From assembly GCF_000004075.3 (NCBI RefSeq), contig NC_026656.2, positions 17,494,607 to 17,558,606 on the forward strand: a DNA stretch of 64,000 bases, read 5' to 3'. Numbering within the stretch: the first letter of the stretch is position 1; each line of letters starts with the position of its first letter. This document shows, piece after piece, positions 47,723 to 60,419 of this stretch. Under the pieces are notes generated by a model that saw only the letters and a program-made list of their open reading frames with translations, was not told the origin of the DNA and did not search any database. The translations under genes and the position numbers were made by a program. Origin of the DNA: Cucumis sativus. Taxonomy: Eukaryota > Streptophyta > Magnoliopsida > Cucurbitales > Cucurbitaceae.

Positions 47723-49111
47723 CTATGGCTTTGACCGGAGAAACCCCATTTGATCAACGAGTTCCTGCAAGTCCTCAGTCCAATCTAGGGGTTCAGCAAT
47801 CAGATCCTCCACTTCCACATCAATGTCTGATTGATTAACAATGATTGTGGGTTCTTCTGGATGTCCAGCCACAAGATCTTCAACCCAAAGGTGACTGAAA
47901 ATCCCCGATTCTTCGTGGACAGAATGACCCAAGTCGGAAACAGGGTCCGCGATCTCAATGCTTGACTCGTCTTCAAAGTTGACTGTTAAGAGCGTCTCTA
48001 TATCTGGTTCAGAAGTTTCTAGCTCTTCTTGTTTAAGAGCTACAGGTACATTCTCATCCAGGAGATTCTCTACACTTGGGCTGGCAGTTAGTCTTCTTTT
48101 TCTTCCAATTTCTACACCTCTCAATTCCCTTCCCTGATTACTATTAATAAATTTCTGAATGAATGAAGGATTCTTGAGGGCTTTGCTGAGGAATGTCATG
48201 ATCTGCTTCTGTTTACTCTCAGCTTTCTCTAACCTATCCTCCATGGTCATTATTTTATCTCTTGAGCTCTGGTGTTGCTGCCTCAATCTCACTAATTCCG
48301 CCATTAACGTGCTTCTGTCCCTTCTCAACCTCTCAAGGTCAGCTTCCAGTCCAAATTGCCCTAATTCAACACATGTTCCTCCATGGTGCTGAATGCTTTG
48401 TTGTGAATGTCTTCTCCTCTTTATGGTTCTTAGCAGATTCCGTTGTCCTCCCAGAAACCCCTCATTCGCAAACTCCCATCGATCAGGATCGACTTTACGA
48501 AAACCCTTAATTGAAGAATTTCAACATCAACGAGATTAGGTTATGAAATTTTCAAACATACTTCAGAAACAAAAACCCACAACACTGTGGACGTTGTATC
48601 AATTAAAACTCCAAACTAATTCGTTGCGTTCATAATTCCTACCCATTTCAATTAGCTCCATTCAAAATCAGTTTAAATTCACATACGTGAAATTATATCT
48701 CTACCAAAATACTATCAAAATATGAAGAAAATCGATACGTCAACAAGTAAAGAAAACGGAGAGAAAGACAACGAATATCAATTTCAGTGAAAAACTTACA
48801 TAAGTATTGAGTTGACGAATGAAACTAGAGAAGTTGGAGTGTTTGAAGTAACGAGGCAGCAAGGTACTAGAGAATTTGTGATAATCCCAAACGATGAAAC
48901 TATTACGAGCTCTACTCCATGAAACAATAGAGTCCGTCAATGGATCTTCGACCATTTCAAAGGTCTTGGTCAGAAATGGAGGTGGACCAACGTCGTGTAA
49001 GCCTTCAATCGGCTGGGGAGTAACGGATGAAGAGGAAGAAGAAAAAGAAGAAGAAGACGCGGTAGCGGTGGCCACAAGTGATTCCTCGGGTTTCACTTTC
49101 AGTTCATCCAT
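47723..49111 (-). CDS. HSFA2: Heat stress transcription factor A-2
   Basis: Two exons (48800-49111 and 47723-48505) give 364 residues. The DNA-binding domain spans about 42-136 ([48 protein letters not shown]), interrupted by the conserved family intron after NTY. An HR-A/B coiled coil for trimerisation spans about 157-215, a nuclear localisation signal GRKRRL is at 238-243, and aromatic-acidic activation motifs are near 305-316 and 343-352. The protein ends [12 protein letters not shown], a nuclear-export-like end shared with HsfA2 proteins. The start [10 protein letters not shown] and [15 protein letters not shown] also fit HsfA2. HsfA2 is a strongly heat-induced activator that sustains acquired thermotolerance together with HsfA1. 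Upstream heat-shock elements fit this. HsfA6 or HsfA7 is a weaker alternative. Confidence 0.9.
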
Positions 49112-49247
49112 TACAGATTTGATCGTAAGCGAAGTTAGTCAAAGATTGAGAAGCTAATGGGCTTGATTAGTTGAAGAAGAAATGAGTTTAGAGATTGATT
49201 GATTGATAAATGGATGGAAGAAACTGAATTTTAATGGCGTCGGAGTG

Positions 49248-49351
49248 GAATGTTCTAGGACTCAGCAATGTCTTTTTCAGGTGTTTGTCAGAAGCTTCTT
49301 CCCCCTTGTCCACCTCACCAAAAATATCTAATCGAAACTTCTCGTTTCTTC
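49248..49351 (-). promoter_or_regulatory. Heat shock element cluster upstream of HSFA2
   Basis: Three groups of alternating GAA/TTC units at 2-bp spacing: GAATGTTCTAGGA (49248-49260, third unit one mismatch), GAAGCTTC (49291-49298) and GAAACTTCTCGTTTCTTC (49334-49351, four units with one mismatch). They lie 137-240 bp upstream of the ATG. Heat-induced HsfA2 genes are known to be activated through such elements by HsfA1. Confidence 0.65.
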
Positions 49352-51829
49352 CAGGTCTTTTTTTTAATATCAGTCCTTTAAAATTTTCATAAACAAAAAT
49401 ATTTATGATTGCCTAACAAAATCAAAATCAAGATGTTGAGGAAGTCGGACAGTTTTTCAAAAATATTTTAAGTTTACCTTCCTTTCTATCTTTTTTCTTC
49501 ACCAATTTTTTTTTTTTTTCTTTTCTCAATTTGTTACTTGTTTGTTTCTAACGTATCAAAAATGGTAAAAGCTAAACGACAAATATATTATGCATTGGGT
49601 GTCAATTTATTGAAATACTTTGTATAGTTGGCCTCTGAACTCTTTTCGTTTTCAAAATTATTCTACATATAAATATCTTATCTTTTTGTTATGTTTTAAA
49701 AAATATTGTTTATTTTATAAAATTAAGATCGTTTTAGTATAGTAACCAAAATCACATATTTAGTCTTTAAAATTTAAAATTTTGAAATACTTTGAGTGTC
49801 AAAGTAAAATGATGTTTTTCATTCCAACAAAATACTCAAATGCTAAAAGATAGATGACTAAAGATTTTAATAGACATTTTTATACCCATGTTTTGCACAA
49901 TATTAAAAAATGGTCCATTCCTTTTAACAAAACCTTAGATTGTCTTCCTTTATTATCAATATTTGAAACTATAAAATAATTTGTTAGGAAATAAGTAAAA
50001 AAGAAAGTAAGAAATGAGAAATAATGTAATGATTATATTTGCACTAATCAATCAATAAAAAAAGTTTAATTTTGTTAAGAAGCATTTTTTTAAATAACAA
50101 AATAAATTAAAATATCAAAATTTTGAATTATGTCACTCATACTGTTATATCATTCTAACACATTAATAGTTATTCGTGATAAAACTTGTTATAGACGGTA
50201 AATATTTTATAAAATCTATTGTTTTCTAAAATTCTCTTTTTCTTAATTATAATAACAATCATTGTTTTTAGTAAATATTAATTTATTAATCAACTTAAAC
50301 ATCATCTCAGGTATAATTGAACAAAGAGCTGAGGCCTCCATTTGTTGGATTGTAAATTGGGCTCTAAAAGCCCACAAAAAAGGATTTTCCTTTCATGATT
50401 GAAATCCAAGGGATGGATGAATTTTAACCTACCAAATAATTGTAGTCTTCATCCTAAACTCATCTATTTATATCCATTGGGTCACTTGCAAAAAAAATGG
50501 AAAAAGTTACCGTCCACATATTTTATTATTTACAAAAGAATCATAAAATAAAATAATTATAAAAATATGAATTTGAAATTTTTTTATTTATATTTGCAAA
50601 ATCACAAACGTTACATAGACCGCTAAATTAATTTGTCATCCAATACAATTTTCCATATCCATTTACATAGGAAGCTTTTAATTTCATCAAATTAATTTAA
50701 AATAATTTACCCGTGTTGTTGTAGCTTTTTAATTAATGTTTATTGAGCAAATCTTAGAACAATAGACATACAATTTCATGTCGATTCATAAATTTTATAT
50801 AGCTAGACACTATATAATAAACATGTTTTTTTCTTTTTTTTTTTTTGTAAACGTAGGACTTGAACTCTTGGACACGACCACAACATTACAACAACATTTT
50901 GTAAAGAATAAAGCATTATTTAATATATATTATAATTTGACAACTACAAAATATTATTAAAATATAAAAACCAATGAAAGGGCACATGTCCTCACTGGCT
51001 CCTACATAAATTTCTTAGTGCTCATGTCGACAAGGCACAGTTCATTGGATGCAAGTAGTTTACTCTGCATCAAATGACTTTATTAGGTGAGATACGGGTT
51101 GACATCGAATAAAACATTTATAGATAGAATAGTTGTCTATATAAATTTATTATTATTATTTTTCTTAACAAAATATCATTTTAAAGATGTGAAATGAAAT
51201 ATTAACCTTAGGGTCGACAGAATTATGTTTAATATTTGGCATAGTAAAAGATTTTAAATACAATCTTCGTGTAACGTTGGAATTCAAAAGTTTAAAAAAT
51301 AAATCAACAACCAAACTTCATGTAGAAAAAGAAGAATCGTGAATGGGTCGTCGTCATCGCTTATTATTAATTGAGAGAGAGATTCACCTCCAGAATCTTA
51401 ACGGTGGAGAATTAAATTAATTAATTAACTAAAAATAAACCTTTTTAGTTAAAAATTAGATATTTAAACAACTTGCTAACTCATATGACTCATCACACAA
51501 TATAAAACACACAAAGCCATCTTAATCATAATTATAATAATAATCATAAAAGTAGTTAAATCACACCCCATTTTAAAATGTTATAATAATTTTATTTATA
51601 GAAATTTGAATTTATTTTTTAACGATGTGATTTACACCTCCATATCATTACAATTCTATTAGCTTAATGTCTATCGATTAACTTGAAGCGATAATGATTT
51701 AATACAAAACAATTAGCGTAAGAATTTTTAAATTTATAAACTACGTTAAAATAGTATTTAAATAATACTTAAAAATATAATAACCAGATTCAAAATATTA
51801 GCCTACACATACACGTAAAACAATATTTT

Positions 51830-51975
51830 AAATAAAATTATAAATATATAATAAAATCTATCAATAATAAAAATTTATCATTAATAGACAATTTTTTAAA
51901 TATTAACGAAATTATATATTATATAAGTTCATAATTTTGTTATTGTATGCTTAATTATTATTTATAAATTTGATA
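51830..51975 (+). repeat. CTATCA/TGATAG palindrome repeat, degraded copy G
   Basis: AATCTATCAATAATAA and TTATCATTAATAGACAATT are followed by TTTTGTTATTGTATGCTTAA, the order seen in better copies. It is heavily mutated. Confidence 0.4.
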
Positions 51976-54063
51976 TCTATTATAATTATGGTCGAAAGTA
52001 CTTAACAACAAAAAGGTGTAATATTTAAAAAAATAGGTTTAAATTATTTTTAAAATCATATGCATCACATGTGAATTATATATATATATATATATATTAG
52101 AATTAACTTGTTTTTTTTTTTTTCCGTTTCTTGAGAATTAACTTAGCATTTAACCCTTCTTCAAGTTGAAGAGGCCTCTCTTCTATTTTTTTTCGCCAAG
52201 TCGCATGAAAAAGAAACGTCTCACCCACAAAACGACATGTCGCTTTCCAACCTTTACATTTTTTTTATTTCTTTTGAAGAGAACTTTTACTTTATTTATT
52301 TTCATGTTCTCTTTAATTTTTTTTTTTTTTTTTTTGTAAGGAATTAGAGGTTCATCAAATCCTAAATCTAATCATTCATCGCATTTTTTATTAAGAAAGT
52401 TTTTTTCTAATGTAGTCTTTAATTTTGTGTATTTTCTATTCCACTTACTCTATATTAGTCCACCAACCAAACTAATTAATATATCTAATTAAGAATTATT
52501 TGATTGTCTTCATATTTTTATAATTTGTAAGAGTGATTATTTTCTCTTTTATTTATTTTTACATTAATTTCTAACCTTCCAAAATAATCATGGTGGCTCT
52601 AAATATATCACGTTTATGCTTAGTATTTATCTATTTAGTATGTAACTCTAACGTACATAGTTTGAATAGCCCATGTGTTATTTCTATTATTTCTATTATG
52701 TTATTATCACTATTTAAAAAAAAGAACTAAACACATTAATCAAAATAGTTGTTTTTCTTTAAATTTATGGACCAAAATTTATATTTTGAAAATTCATGTA
52801 CTATATTTAAAAAAAACATGAATTTCATGGACTAAAATAGAGAATTAGAAAATAAAAAACTAGGAATTTCTTTTAACAGTCTTCTTATTCAAACAAAGGG
52901 CCTTTAAACTCAAGTGAATGACAAATATTAATTTAGTTAATACTTTTATGGCTAAGAAATGTTAGGTTGAATGCAGTGACTTGAAGTCCAACGACCCAAA
53001 CTCAAGAATTGAGGAGAAGAAATTTTGTGTATTAGAACACACACATATATATATATATACTTTTTGTTATGAGTACATAGAAGACTGGGAATTTAGATCA
53101 TGGTTTAAGAAAATGTGAGATATTTGATTGCTAAAAATTTATTTTAAAAAGATAAGAATGTAACATTTTGACATGTGGGGAAGGAAAGTTAAGTTTTATA
53201 GTAGAAGAATTAAATTGAAATTATATTTAAAATTGTAGAGTAGAAAATGTGGGAATTTGAGATCATATTTAAATCACTTCATGATAAAGAAAAATAATTG
53301 TAATGATTTGTTATCGAAAAGGCATGGGAGCAGAAGGAGAAGGAGAAAGAGTTCACCACGCCCCAACTACGTTCCGTAAGAGCTGACGTAAGTAGCTGTG
53401 GTTTCAGCCTAACTTTCAACTAAAATAATCATTGTTTATCTAAAATACTAATTTATATATCTTTTTTTAACAAAGATAATAATTTATATTGAATAAAAGT
53501 TTGAAATTAAAAGTTTAACTTATCCAAACCACCGGTCAAATCGTCTTTTCATCTATTTTCATGTAAGTTGAACTATACCCGTTTAGGCCTTTAATAAGTA
53601 TTTTCTTTTATTTTTTGTATTCTAATATTTTATGATTTTTTGTCTGTGTTTTAAAAATAAAATTAATTAAATTGAATTTGTAGACTAAATAATTTTTAAC
53701 TCCATTGAGATTTAAATCATGGTTAAATTTGATAGTAAAATTTTAATAACAACGTTTAAAAAATAAATTAATTGAATGCTAATTTGAACTACCAACAAGT
53801 TAATAAGTGCAAATTCACAAATAAATTTTATGAAGAAAAAGGATTGCAATTGTGCCCTTCCTCTTTCTATAATTGCACAATTCACTCATGAAAATTAAAA
53901 GAAAAAAAAAAGTACTATAGAATGTACGAAAATACTGAATCACATCATCATTTTAATTATTTGATAATTCAAAGGGAAGGGGACAGAATTATGGCAAAGA
54001 AATTTCAATCTACTCATCAATTATTAATGGCGTGGCAGACAGACGCCGTACTCGGTGGCATCG

Positions 54064-54430
54064 GCCACGTCTTCCATTTTCACATAAATATGAGATGGAA
54101 TCATCTTATTGGTCCACGTCATCTCCTTCATCGTCATTTTCCCAAACCCGTGCGGGGAACGAAAAGGAAAAAAAAAGGAAAGTAAAGAACACGAGAGTGC
54201 GGACGACGTGTCGTTTCAGTAATGTGAGGATGAATTGGAAAGTGTGGGGTTTTCATTACGGGAAAACTCATAAGGCTCCCACCTCAACAAATCAATGTTA
54301 TATTACGCCACGTCATCGAGTTTTTGATTGATTGTTTTGTTTTGTTATGTGTATTATTATTAGGTTTTCATCTTAAAAGTAAAAGGTAAATTCCTTCCTT
54401 TTTTCACCTTCCACTTTCCCCACCACGTGG
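54064..54430. promoter_or_regulatory. Cluster of five ACGT-core motifs with no gene close by
   Basis: GCCACGTC (54064-54071), TCCACGTC (54113-54120), GACGACGTGTCG (54202-54213), GCCACGTCA (54307-54315) and the palindrome CCACGTGG (54423-54430). ACGT cores are bound by bZIP and bHLH factors. The nearest supported gene is 1.7 kb downstream, so the target is unknown. Confidence 0.35.
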
Positions 54431-56002
54431 AGCCCAATGTCGTGTCAATGAGTTGCCTTCATATTGCCTTACCCTCATCTTAACCACATGTCCACTTCGC
54501 TATAACTTTTTACCACCCAAAGCCCCTTTCCTTTTCCTTTTCTCTCACCCTATAATTTTGCGTTACCTTCACGAACCAAACATCGCTTAATTGGTATAAT
54601 TATAAAGGAAACAAAACAACGAGAATAACCCAATAATAAAGCTTTGGATGGTGCCAAAGTAAATACGTCCAACATTTCAACTCACGTCATTTCTACAATG
54701 CAAACAAAAATAATACAATAGATGAATAAACAGTCAACGACAACCTAACAAACATGCAACACAAGATCAATAATTGAAGAACAATAGAGTGATCCGAATA
54801 GATTGGTACATAGCATATATGTAGTATAAAGTAGAGTGCTAGTACATATTATTGGTCATATACCTGTAAAATGTCTCTTTACAATTTAATATACACTTAC
54901 TATAAAAGCATATATACAAGAAAAGTTTAAATTAAATGGTACAGAACACCCTTTTTCAAACTTGGAATGATAATGTAAAAACTAATTTCAGTTTGTAAAG
55001 TAACGTAATGAATGAATATGTCGGTTAGTTACTACGTAGTGGTGATAAATCGTAAGAGAAAAACGATGTTACGTTATATCACACTTTAAAGAAAACAAAG
55101 AATAAAATTACCATAGATCATCAACAAACACCCACATCACTGATGAGCCAATAGAGCTAACTCAAAAACAGTATTAGCAATAACAATATTAGATTTTACG
55201 TTGAATTGCATTTATTTACTGCAATAATAAATAAAGTTTATAAAAGCATATATAAAAATTACATTTAATTTTTCTACTTGTTTAAATAAAGAACTCAATC
55301 TAACCAAACTAAAATCAATGGATGTGAAAATTTTCTTCCCTAATTTTTCTTTCCTCACTATTTAATTTCCACGTTTTATGGACGGTGCACGTATTAAAAA
55401 TTGATATTTTAATAAAGTCACATGATCATTAACAATTGAACTTAATTTATATTTAAGAGTATCGTTTGCGTGCAAGATTAGAATTTAGTTAACATTAATT
55501 AATTATTAGAGTTGATTAACAACTTTTATACCACTGGAGTACCCTATCAGATGGTATGTTTTTATATGGTTAGTCTCATTGGATGGTTTACGTTCAATTT
55601 ATGAAAAAAAAAAAAAACATTATGATGTTTAAATTATAATTAATAGGAGAATTTTTAAAACACTATTGTTATGTCCAAAATCTAACCTTACATATATTTG
55701 TTTGAATTTTATAAAAAAAATAAAAATTATTATTGGAATTTTAGAAAAGTTGAGAATATTTTTAAAATATTCATGCTTATAATAAGTTCAGAATAACTTT
55801 CAACATTAATTAAATGAAAAAAAAGCACTAATAAAATTAGGGCTTTTTATTTTTAATTTATTTTTTGTTGGGTCCAAAATACCAATTTGATACTAAAAAT
55901 CAAATGACGTAAGCCACCCATTTTCACTCCAAAAGGTTTTTTTTTATTAAAAAATTATAAATAATAAAGTTGTGATTTAAAAAATAAGAAGAAAAAAAAA
56001 AC

Positions 56003-56012
56003 TATATATAAA
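56003..56012 (+). promoter_or_regulatory. TATA box of the glutaredoxin gene
   Basis: TATATATAAA lies 105 bp before the ATG at 56117, followed by a CT-rich leader. Confidence 0.55.
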
Positions 56013-56116
56013 CTACTTAAGGATTCCCCTGCCCCTTCCCTAATTTAACAATTCCCCTTTTTCACTCCCGCCCTGACCTATATTTTCTCTCTCCCGTCTC
56101 TCCCAATTATCCGGCG

Positions 56117-56545
56117 ATGCACCGCAGCACAAACGACGCCGTATCCTTCGAATTTCCTCCTTCTCCGACCTCCTCCTCCTCCCTATCCATCGACGTGGAT
56201 GAGTCGTCGGAAACTCGGATCCGGCGGCTGATTACAGACCATCCGGTGATCATATTCAGCCGTTCCTCTTGCAGCATGTGCCACGTCATGAAGACTCTCC
56301 TCGCCATCATCGGTGTCCATCCTACTGTCATCGAAGTTGACGATCACGATGAAATCGCCGCTGTTCCTTCTTCGTCTTTCGTTCGAGACAGTTCTGCGCC
56401 GGCGGTTTTCATCGGTGGCGCGAGCTTCGGCGGCTTGGAATCTCTTGTTGCTCTGCATCTTAGCGGCCATCTCGTCCCTAAACTTATCGAAGTTGGAGCT
56501 CTCCCGGTATGTCTTATTAATTTATTCAAAATTCGAAAATATTAA
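56117..56545 (+). CDS. GRXC6: CC-type-like (ROXY) glutaredoxin, GRXC6-like
   Basis: A 142-residue ORF, about 106 of which form a glutaredoxin fold. The N-terminus is Ser/Pro-rich. The segment ETRIRRLITDHPVIIFSRSS leads to the active site C52-S-M-C55, then HVMKTLLAIIGVHPTVIEVD. Substrate and glutathione contacts are in PAVFIGGASFGGLESLVALH, and the end LVPKLIEVGALP matches the GALW-type end of plant CC-type proteins. Relatives usually have CCMC, so Ser in the second position is unusual. CC-type glutaredoxins act with TGA factors in development and stress. The 3' end is uncertain: CCG|GTATGT at 56506 is a good donor. Splicing to 57098 (AAACAG|GTGGGAC) would replace the last 12 codons with VGHVQCC and a stop, giving 136 residues. 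Confidence 0.85.
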   Translation: MHRSTNDAVSFEFPPSPTSSSSLSIDVDESSETRIRRLITDHPVIIFSRSSCSMCHVMKTLLAIIGVHPTVIEVDDHDEIAAVPSSSFVRDSSAPAVFIGGASFGGLESLVALHLSGHLVPKLIEVGALPVCLINLFKIRKY

Positions 56546-58480
56546 CAATGAAAATTCATTTCCCCTTTTTCTTTTCAACTATTACTAATAAACCAAACTA
56601 TTTACAACACGTAACAAACAAAATTTATATATGTTAATATAAAATTTGATAAATTTTACTATAAAGTTTTTGAAAACAAACCTTAGATCATCCTTTCTAT
56701 TTTCTACTCACATTGAAGTAGTCTACACCATAACCAACTATTATAACCCACTTAATGTATATACTTAATAGCTATCAACTACAAGAGCCAATCTATGTAT
56801 GAAACACCTTCGTAATTTCTTGCTTTTCAAAATTAAGGTCATAAGCACAACTTCCAACAATATAAGTTAATTTCTTTTTGTTTTAGCTGCTCAAATCCAC
56901 CAATTTTATATATATATATATAAACAAAGTTGAAAGTTGAAAATTCAAACTCACTTCTGGAATATAGTGTTAAAATATTAATTGGAAATTAAGAATTCAA
57001 AATGCCCTAATGCTCATGGAATTTCCGAAACTAAAATGAAAAAAAAAATGTGTAGCATTTGATAGAGAAGGATATTCTGATTTGGAAAATGAAACAGGTG
57101 GGACACGTGCAGTGTTGAGAGTGGGAGATCACCACAGTTTCCATGCAGGTGCGATACAGAGGATTCATGCCTTAGGTATTTTTGTAAATATTGGGAAAGT
57201 CTTTCGTCGCCACTGTGAATCTGTGTGCGTCATCGTAGCCTAAACATTCTCCCCAAAACCAATGGAGTATTTTTCCCTTTTTTGTTTTCAACTTTCTATT
57301 GTGTAATATATTCTTTTTTAAGAAAAAGAAATATATGAATTTGGTTTTGATATTACTTTTCTTTGCACAATTCGACCTTCTCTTAATTACTATATACAAA
57401 AAATAAACGTAATTTCTAATTACGATCACGTTTATTTTAAGAAACAAAAAATTGGAACCACAATTAATGCCATTTAGTTTGTTAAATTTTAGATATGGCA
57501 ATCCGACAAAATTTCGATTTAATTATTTGTGTATCGAAGAATAGTTATATGTTATGTGCTATTAAATGCAATTAGTTTATTGTTGTAAACAAAGAGGAAA
57601 ATGTATTGTTTCATTATTGTTATGATTGTTATTTTAATGTTGACTGTGCTTCTAATTAAAACAATTACTCATTCTTTTAGAGAAAAAAAAAAGTGATAAG
57701 GAAAACGAAAAGTTCATTGTTGTAAAACGCTATACTAACTCTTAATTTTTAATTTGGTGTGTTAGACGCTTAAACCATTCATTAATCTTTTAACTTTAAG
57801 TAAAAGGATCTGTAGATATTTGTAAAGTTAGAGAACTACTATATGCTTTTAAAAGATGAAGCAAAATAGACATAAATCTCAAATTTCATGGAGTAACGGT
57901 CAAATTAATTTAACAAAACTACCTTATACTGCTTTTTATTTATTTTCAATTTATAAGGAAAGGGCGAAAGAATAAAGGGTTTCTCAATGCAAAAGCAATC
58001 AACATATTCCCTTACACAAAAACCTCTATTTTGCATCAACAAAGATAAAGAAAGAAAGAAATATATGTAAAGAGACAGAGTCCCACTTATCTAGTATGTA
58101 TGTCAGTAAAGCATTCTCTAAAGAAGCTTTGTAAAAGGAAAGAAACAAAGGAAAAAGGTTTGCAGAAGAAACTGTAATTTCTCTTCATATCAGAATCTTT
58201 TCTTTTATTATTGTTTTTTCTGTTGCTGATGTTGTGTTGTTATTTGACATATAACAAAAAAGGAAAAGAAAAAAAAATCAATGTTCATGTGATTACCTCG
58301 AGAGAGAGAGAACGAGGCAAATGAATGATTTAGGAACACTGTTACGAGATCAAGCTCGTTTCTGGACTCACTCTACAAGATTTTTCTTTCTCCTGTTGAA
58401 GTATTGTGTTCTTTTAGATCATACTATTTTCTAAACGCTACAAAGATGTCATCAATGTCAGACAAAGAGTTTCCTTCTAA
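56546..58480. other. Intergenic, possibly with a second glutaredoxin exon
   Basis: The only candidate coding piece is 57098-57118, discussed under the glutaredoxin. The less AT-rich stretch 57098-57260 could be its 3' exon and UTR. The part from about 58260 to 58480 is probably the PM-ANT1 3' UTR. The rest is AT-rich without genes. Confidence 0.5.
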
Positions 58481-60348
58481 CTACAACCCACCCCATTTCA
58501 TGAACTTCTTCACCTCGTCATACAAAACTAGGATAGCAGCTGCACCTGTACTCCTGAACATGTTTGAAACAGCACCTCGATAGAAAGAGCTAACCCCTTC
58601 CATTCGATAAATCTTCCTCCAACAGTCCAGGGTGCCATTGTACATTGGCTTATCCAAACCAGATTGCATCATCATCCGCCTCCTAACTGTATCAAAAGGA
58701 TATGACAGCAATCCAGCTGAGGTTGTGACCACTTGAGCCACTCCCCAACGCTTCCATAGTGCCAACTCTGATTGAGACTGTTCTACCAAAATCTCTTTCA
58801 CAGTGTCGAAGCCGCCAAAATAAAGGCCTCTGTGTATGATCATTCCTTGTAAAGAGGCTGGAAGTCCCCTGTAAATCCCTCGAATTCCATCCTTTTTGCG
58901 TATCGTAGAAAGGAAATGGCAGATTCCTCGAAACTGACGGACATCAGTTCTTCCAATGTCAGCAGCAAGGCGTGTGTGTGCAATATCTAAAGGGTATATT
59001 AAAACCAACGTTGAACAACCAGCAGCCGCCCCGGCAATAAAATTGGCTGATGGACCAGAAAGAAAGTGACCATCTACAAAGCTATTCCTCAACATTTCTT
59101 TATATAGATCCTGTATATGGAAATAATATTTAGAAACCATGAACTCAAGTCATGAATCAATTTCCAAAACTAAAAAAAAAAACCAATTCCCCATCAAAAA
59201 GATCCAAAACATTCTATTTGGTGCATCCTCAAGTCTACAAAAAAAGCGACGTCTCCACCCTAATTTGGTGCATCCCAAGTTCTACATTGAAAATAAATGG
59301 CATACAAAACAGAAAGAATTCTGACACTAAATGTAGAAAATTTGACAGAAAACCTTAACAATCTTTATTAATTTTCCCGTTTTTCCACACAGCAATTTCT
59401 GGCCAGATAAGATTGCAACTAAGATTTTAAGACATGTCTCGGTTAAATCATAATAAAAGAAGTATGTGCATATGTATTCTATTCTCCATTTCTATAATTT
59501 TCCCTCTTCACCAACTGATAGTTTATGGCATAGAACAAGCATATTAATGTACAATCATCAGCCATTCATTCTCTTGATTTCTCATGTCCTATCATAATCA
59601 GAATTTGGAAAATCTGAACAAAACTAAAATTCACTAACATTTGATTTCTTTCCTCACAGCATTACTAATTTATAACTTCTAGCATGAACTGATTCATCAA
59701 TTCTTACAGGCAATGAAAAACTACAACACTCCCAAGTTAACAGTAGAGGTTGTGTTCATCACATTTCCTATCAGGTAAAAAACGGGGGTTGCCACTAGCC
59801 ATTACTTCATCTCATTCTCTCAAGACTTTTGGCATATAAAATTCGATAAAAAGAACATTAGCCAAGAAACAAATTAACCCCCCTTTCACATTCACCAGAC
59901 ATTCAGAAAGAACCCGATTGTCTAAATACCGAACCTAATGGCAAATAAAATCAGAAAACAAGAACAAGAAACTCCCAAAATGAAAAGAAATTGATGATAC
60001 CTTGAGAGAAAAATTGAGAGCAACTGAAGGATAATAACGAATAACGCTGCTTCCATTGCCTCTCCATAAAGAAAGAATGCCCTCTTCCCTAACGGTGCGA
60101 AAAATACAATCAAACATACCCTTGAATCTCCTTCGACCAACCCCAACAATGGCAAGATTGCTCTCTTGGGTTTGTAACAAAAGCTTCGCCCTCTCAATTG
60201 GAGCAACGATAGTGTGTACAAGTCCGCCCATGAAAGCCCCCGCCAACAAATCACGGTGGAAATTCGTCAGCCAATTGTAAGTCCGTGGTGAAACCGGTAT
60301 TGATCTTGAATCCCCCATTTCAAGATCATCAGCATCTTCTACACGCAT
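58481..60348 (-). CDS. PM-ANT1: Adenine nucleotide carrier, plasma-membrane type (PM-ANT1-like)
   Basis: Two exons (60001-60348 and 58481-59110) give 325 residues. The three mitochondrial-carrier signatures are PIERAK, PLDIAHTR and PFDTVRRR. The last runs into RRRMMMQ, the RRRMMM hallmark of ADP/ATP carriers. Helix regions include DLLAGAFMGGLVHTIVAPIE and NFIAGAAAGCSTLVLIYPLD. The best match I recall is the At5g56450 group (PM-ANT1), reported to export ATP at the plasma membrane, notably in pollen. No cleavable mitochondrial presequence is visible. Two in-frame starts exist: 60348 (MRVEDADDLEMGDS) and 60318 (MGDSRS). The Arabidopsis protein, as recalled, aligns from the second, which would give 315 residues. 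The single intron is 890 bp. Confidence 0.93.
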
Positions 60349-60419
60349 TCCTCGAAACCCCTCTCCCTTTCTCTCTAGTATACGCAAAACCAAAGATGCA
60401 GGAGGAAAAAGAATACCCA

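Larger units (their letters stand above)
49360..56000. other. 6.6 kb gene-poor region
   Basis: AT-rich and without a supported gene. It holds a degraded CTATCA/TGATAG repeat (51830-51975), a (TA)n tract (52077-52098), a GC-richer patch at 53320-53410 and a cluster of ACGT-core motifs at 54064-54430. The ORFs at 53922-54331 overlap that cluster and show no recognisable domain. Confidence 0.6.

Noticed and set aside
47339-47757. Overlapping minus-strand ORFs after HSFA2
   Set aside because: They start within or just past the HSFA2 end and are best explained as 3' UTR read in other frames.
53922-54331. Two overlapping ORFs of 87 and 99 codons
   Set aside because: No recognisable domain, biased composition, and both overlap an ACGT-motif cluster that looks regulatory.
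59922-60254. 110-codon minus ORF overlapping PM-ANT1 exon 1
   Set aside because: It is in another frame of the same exon and runs into the intron. The carrier frame is conserved.
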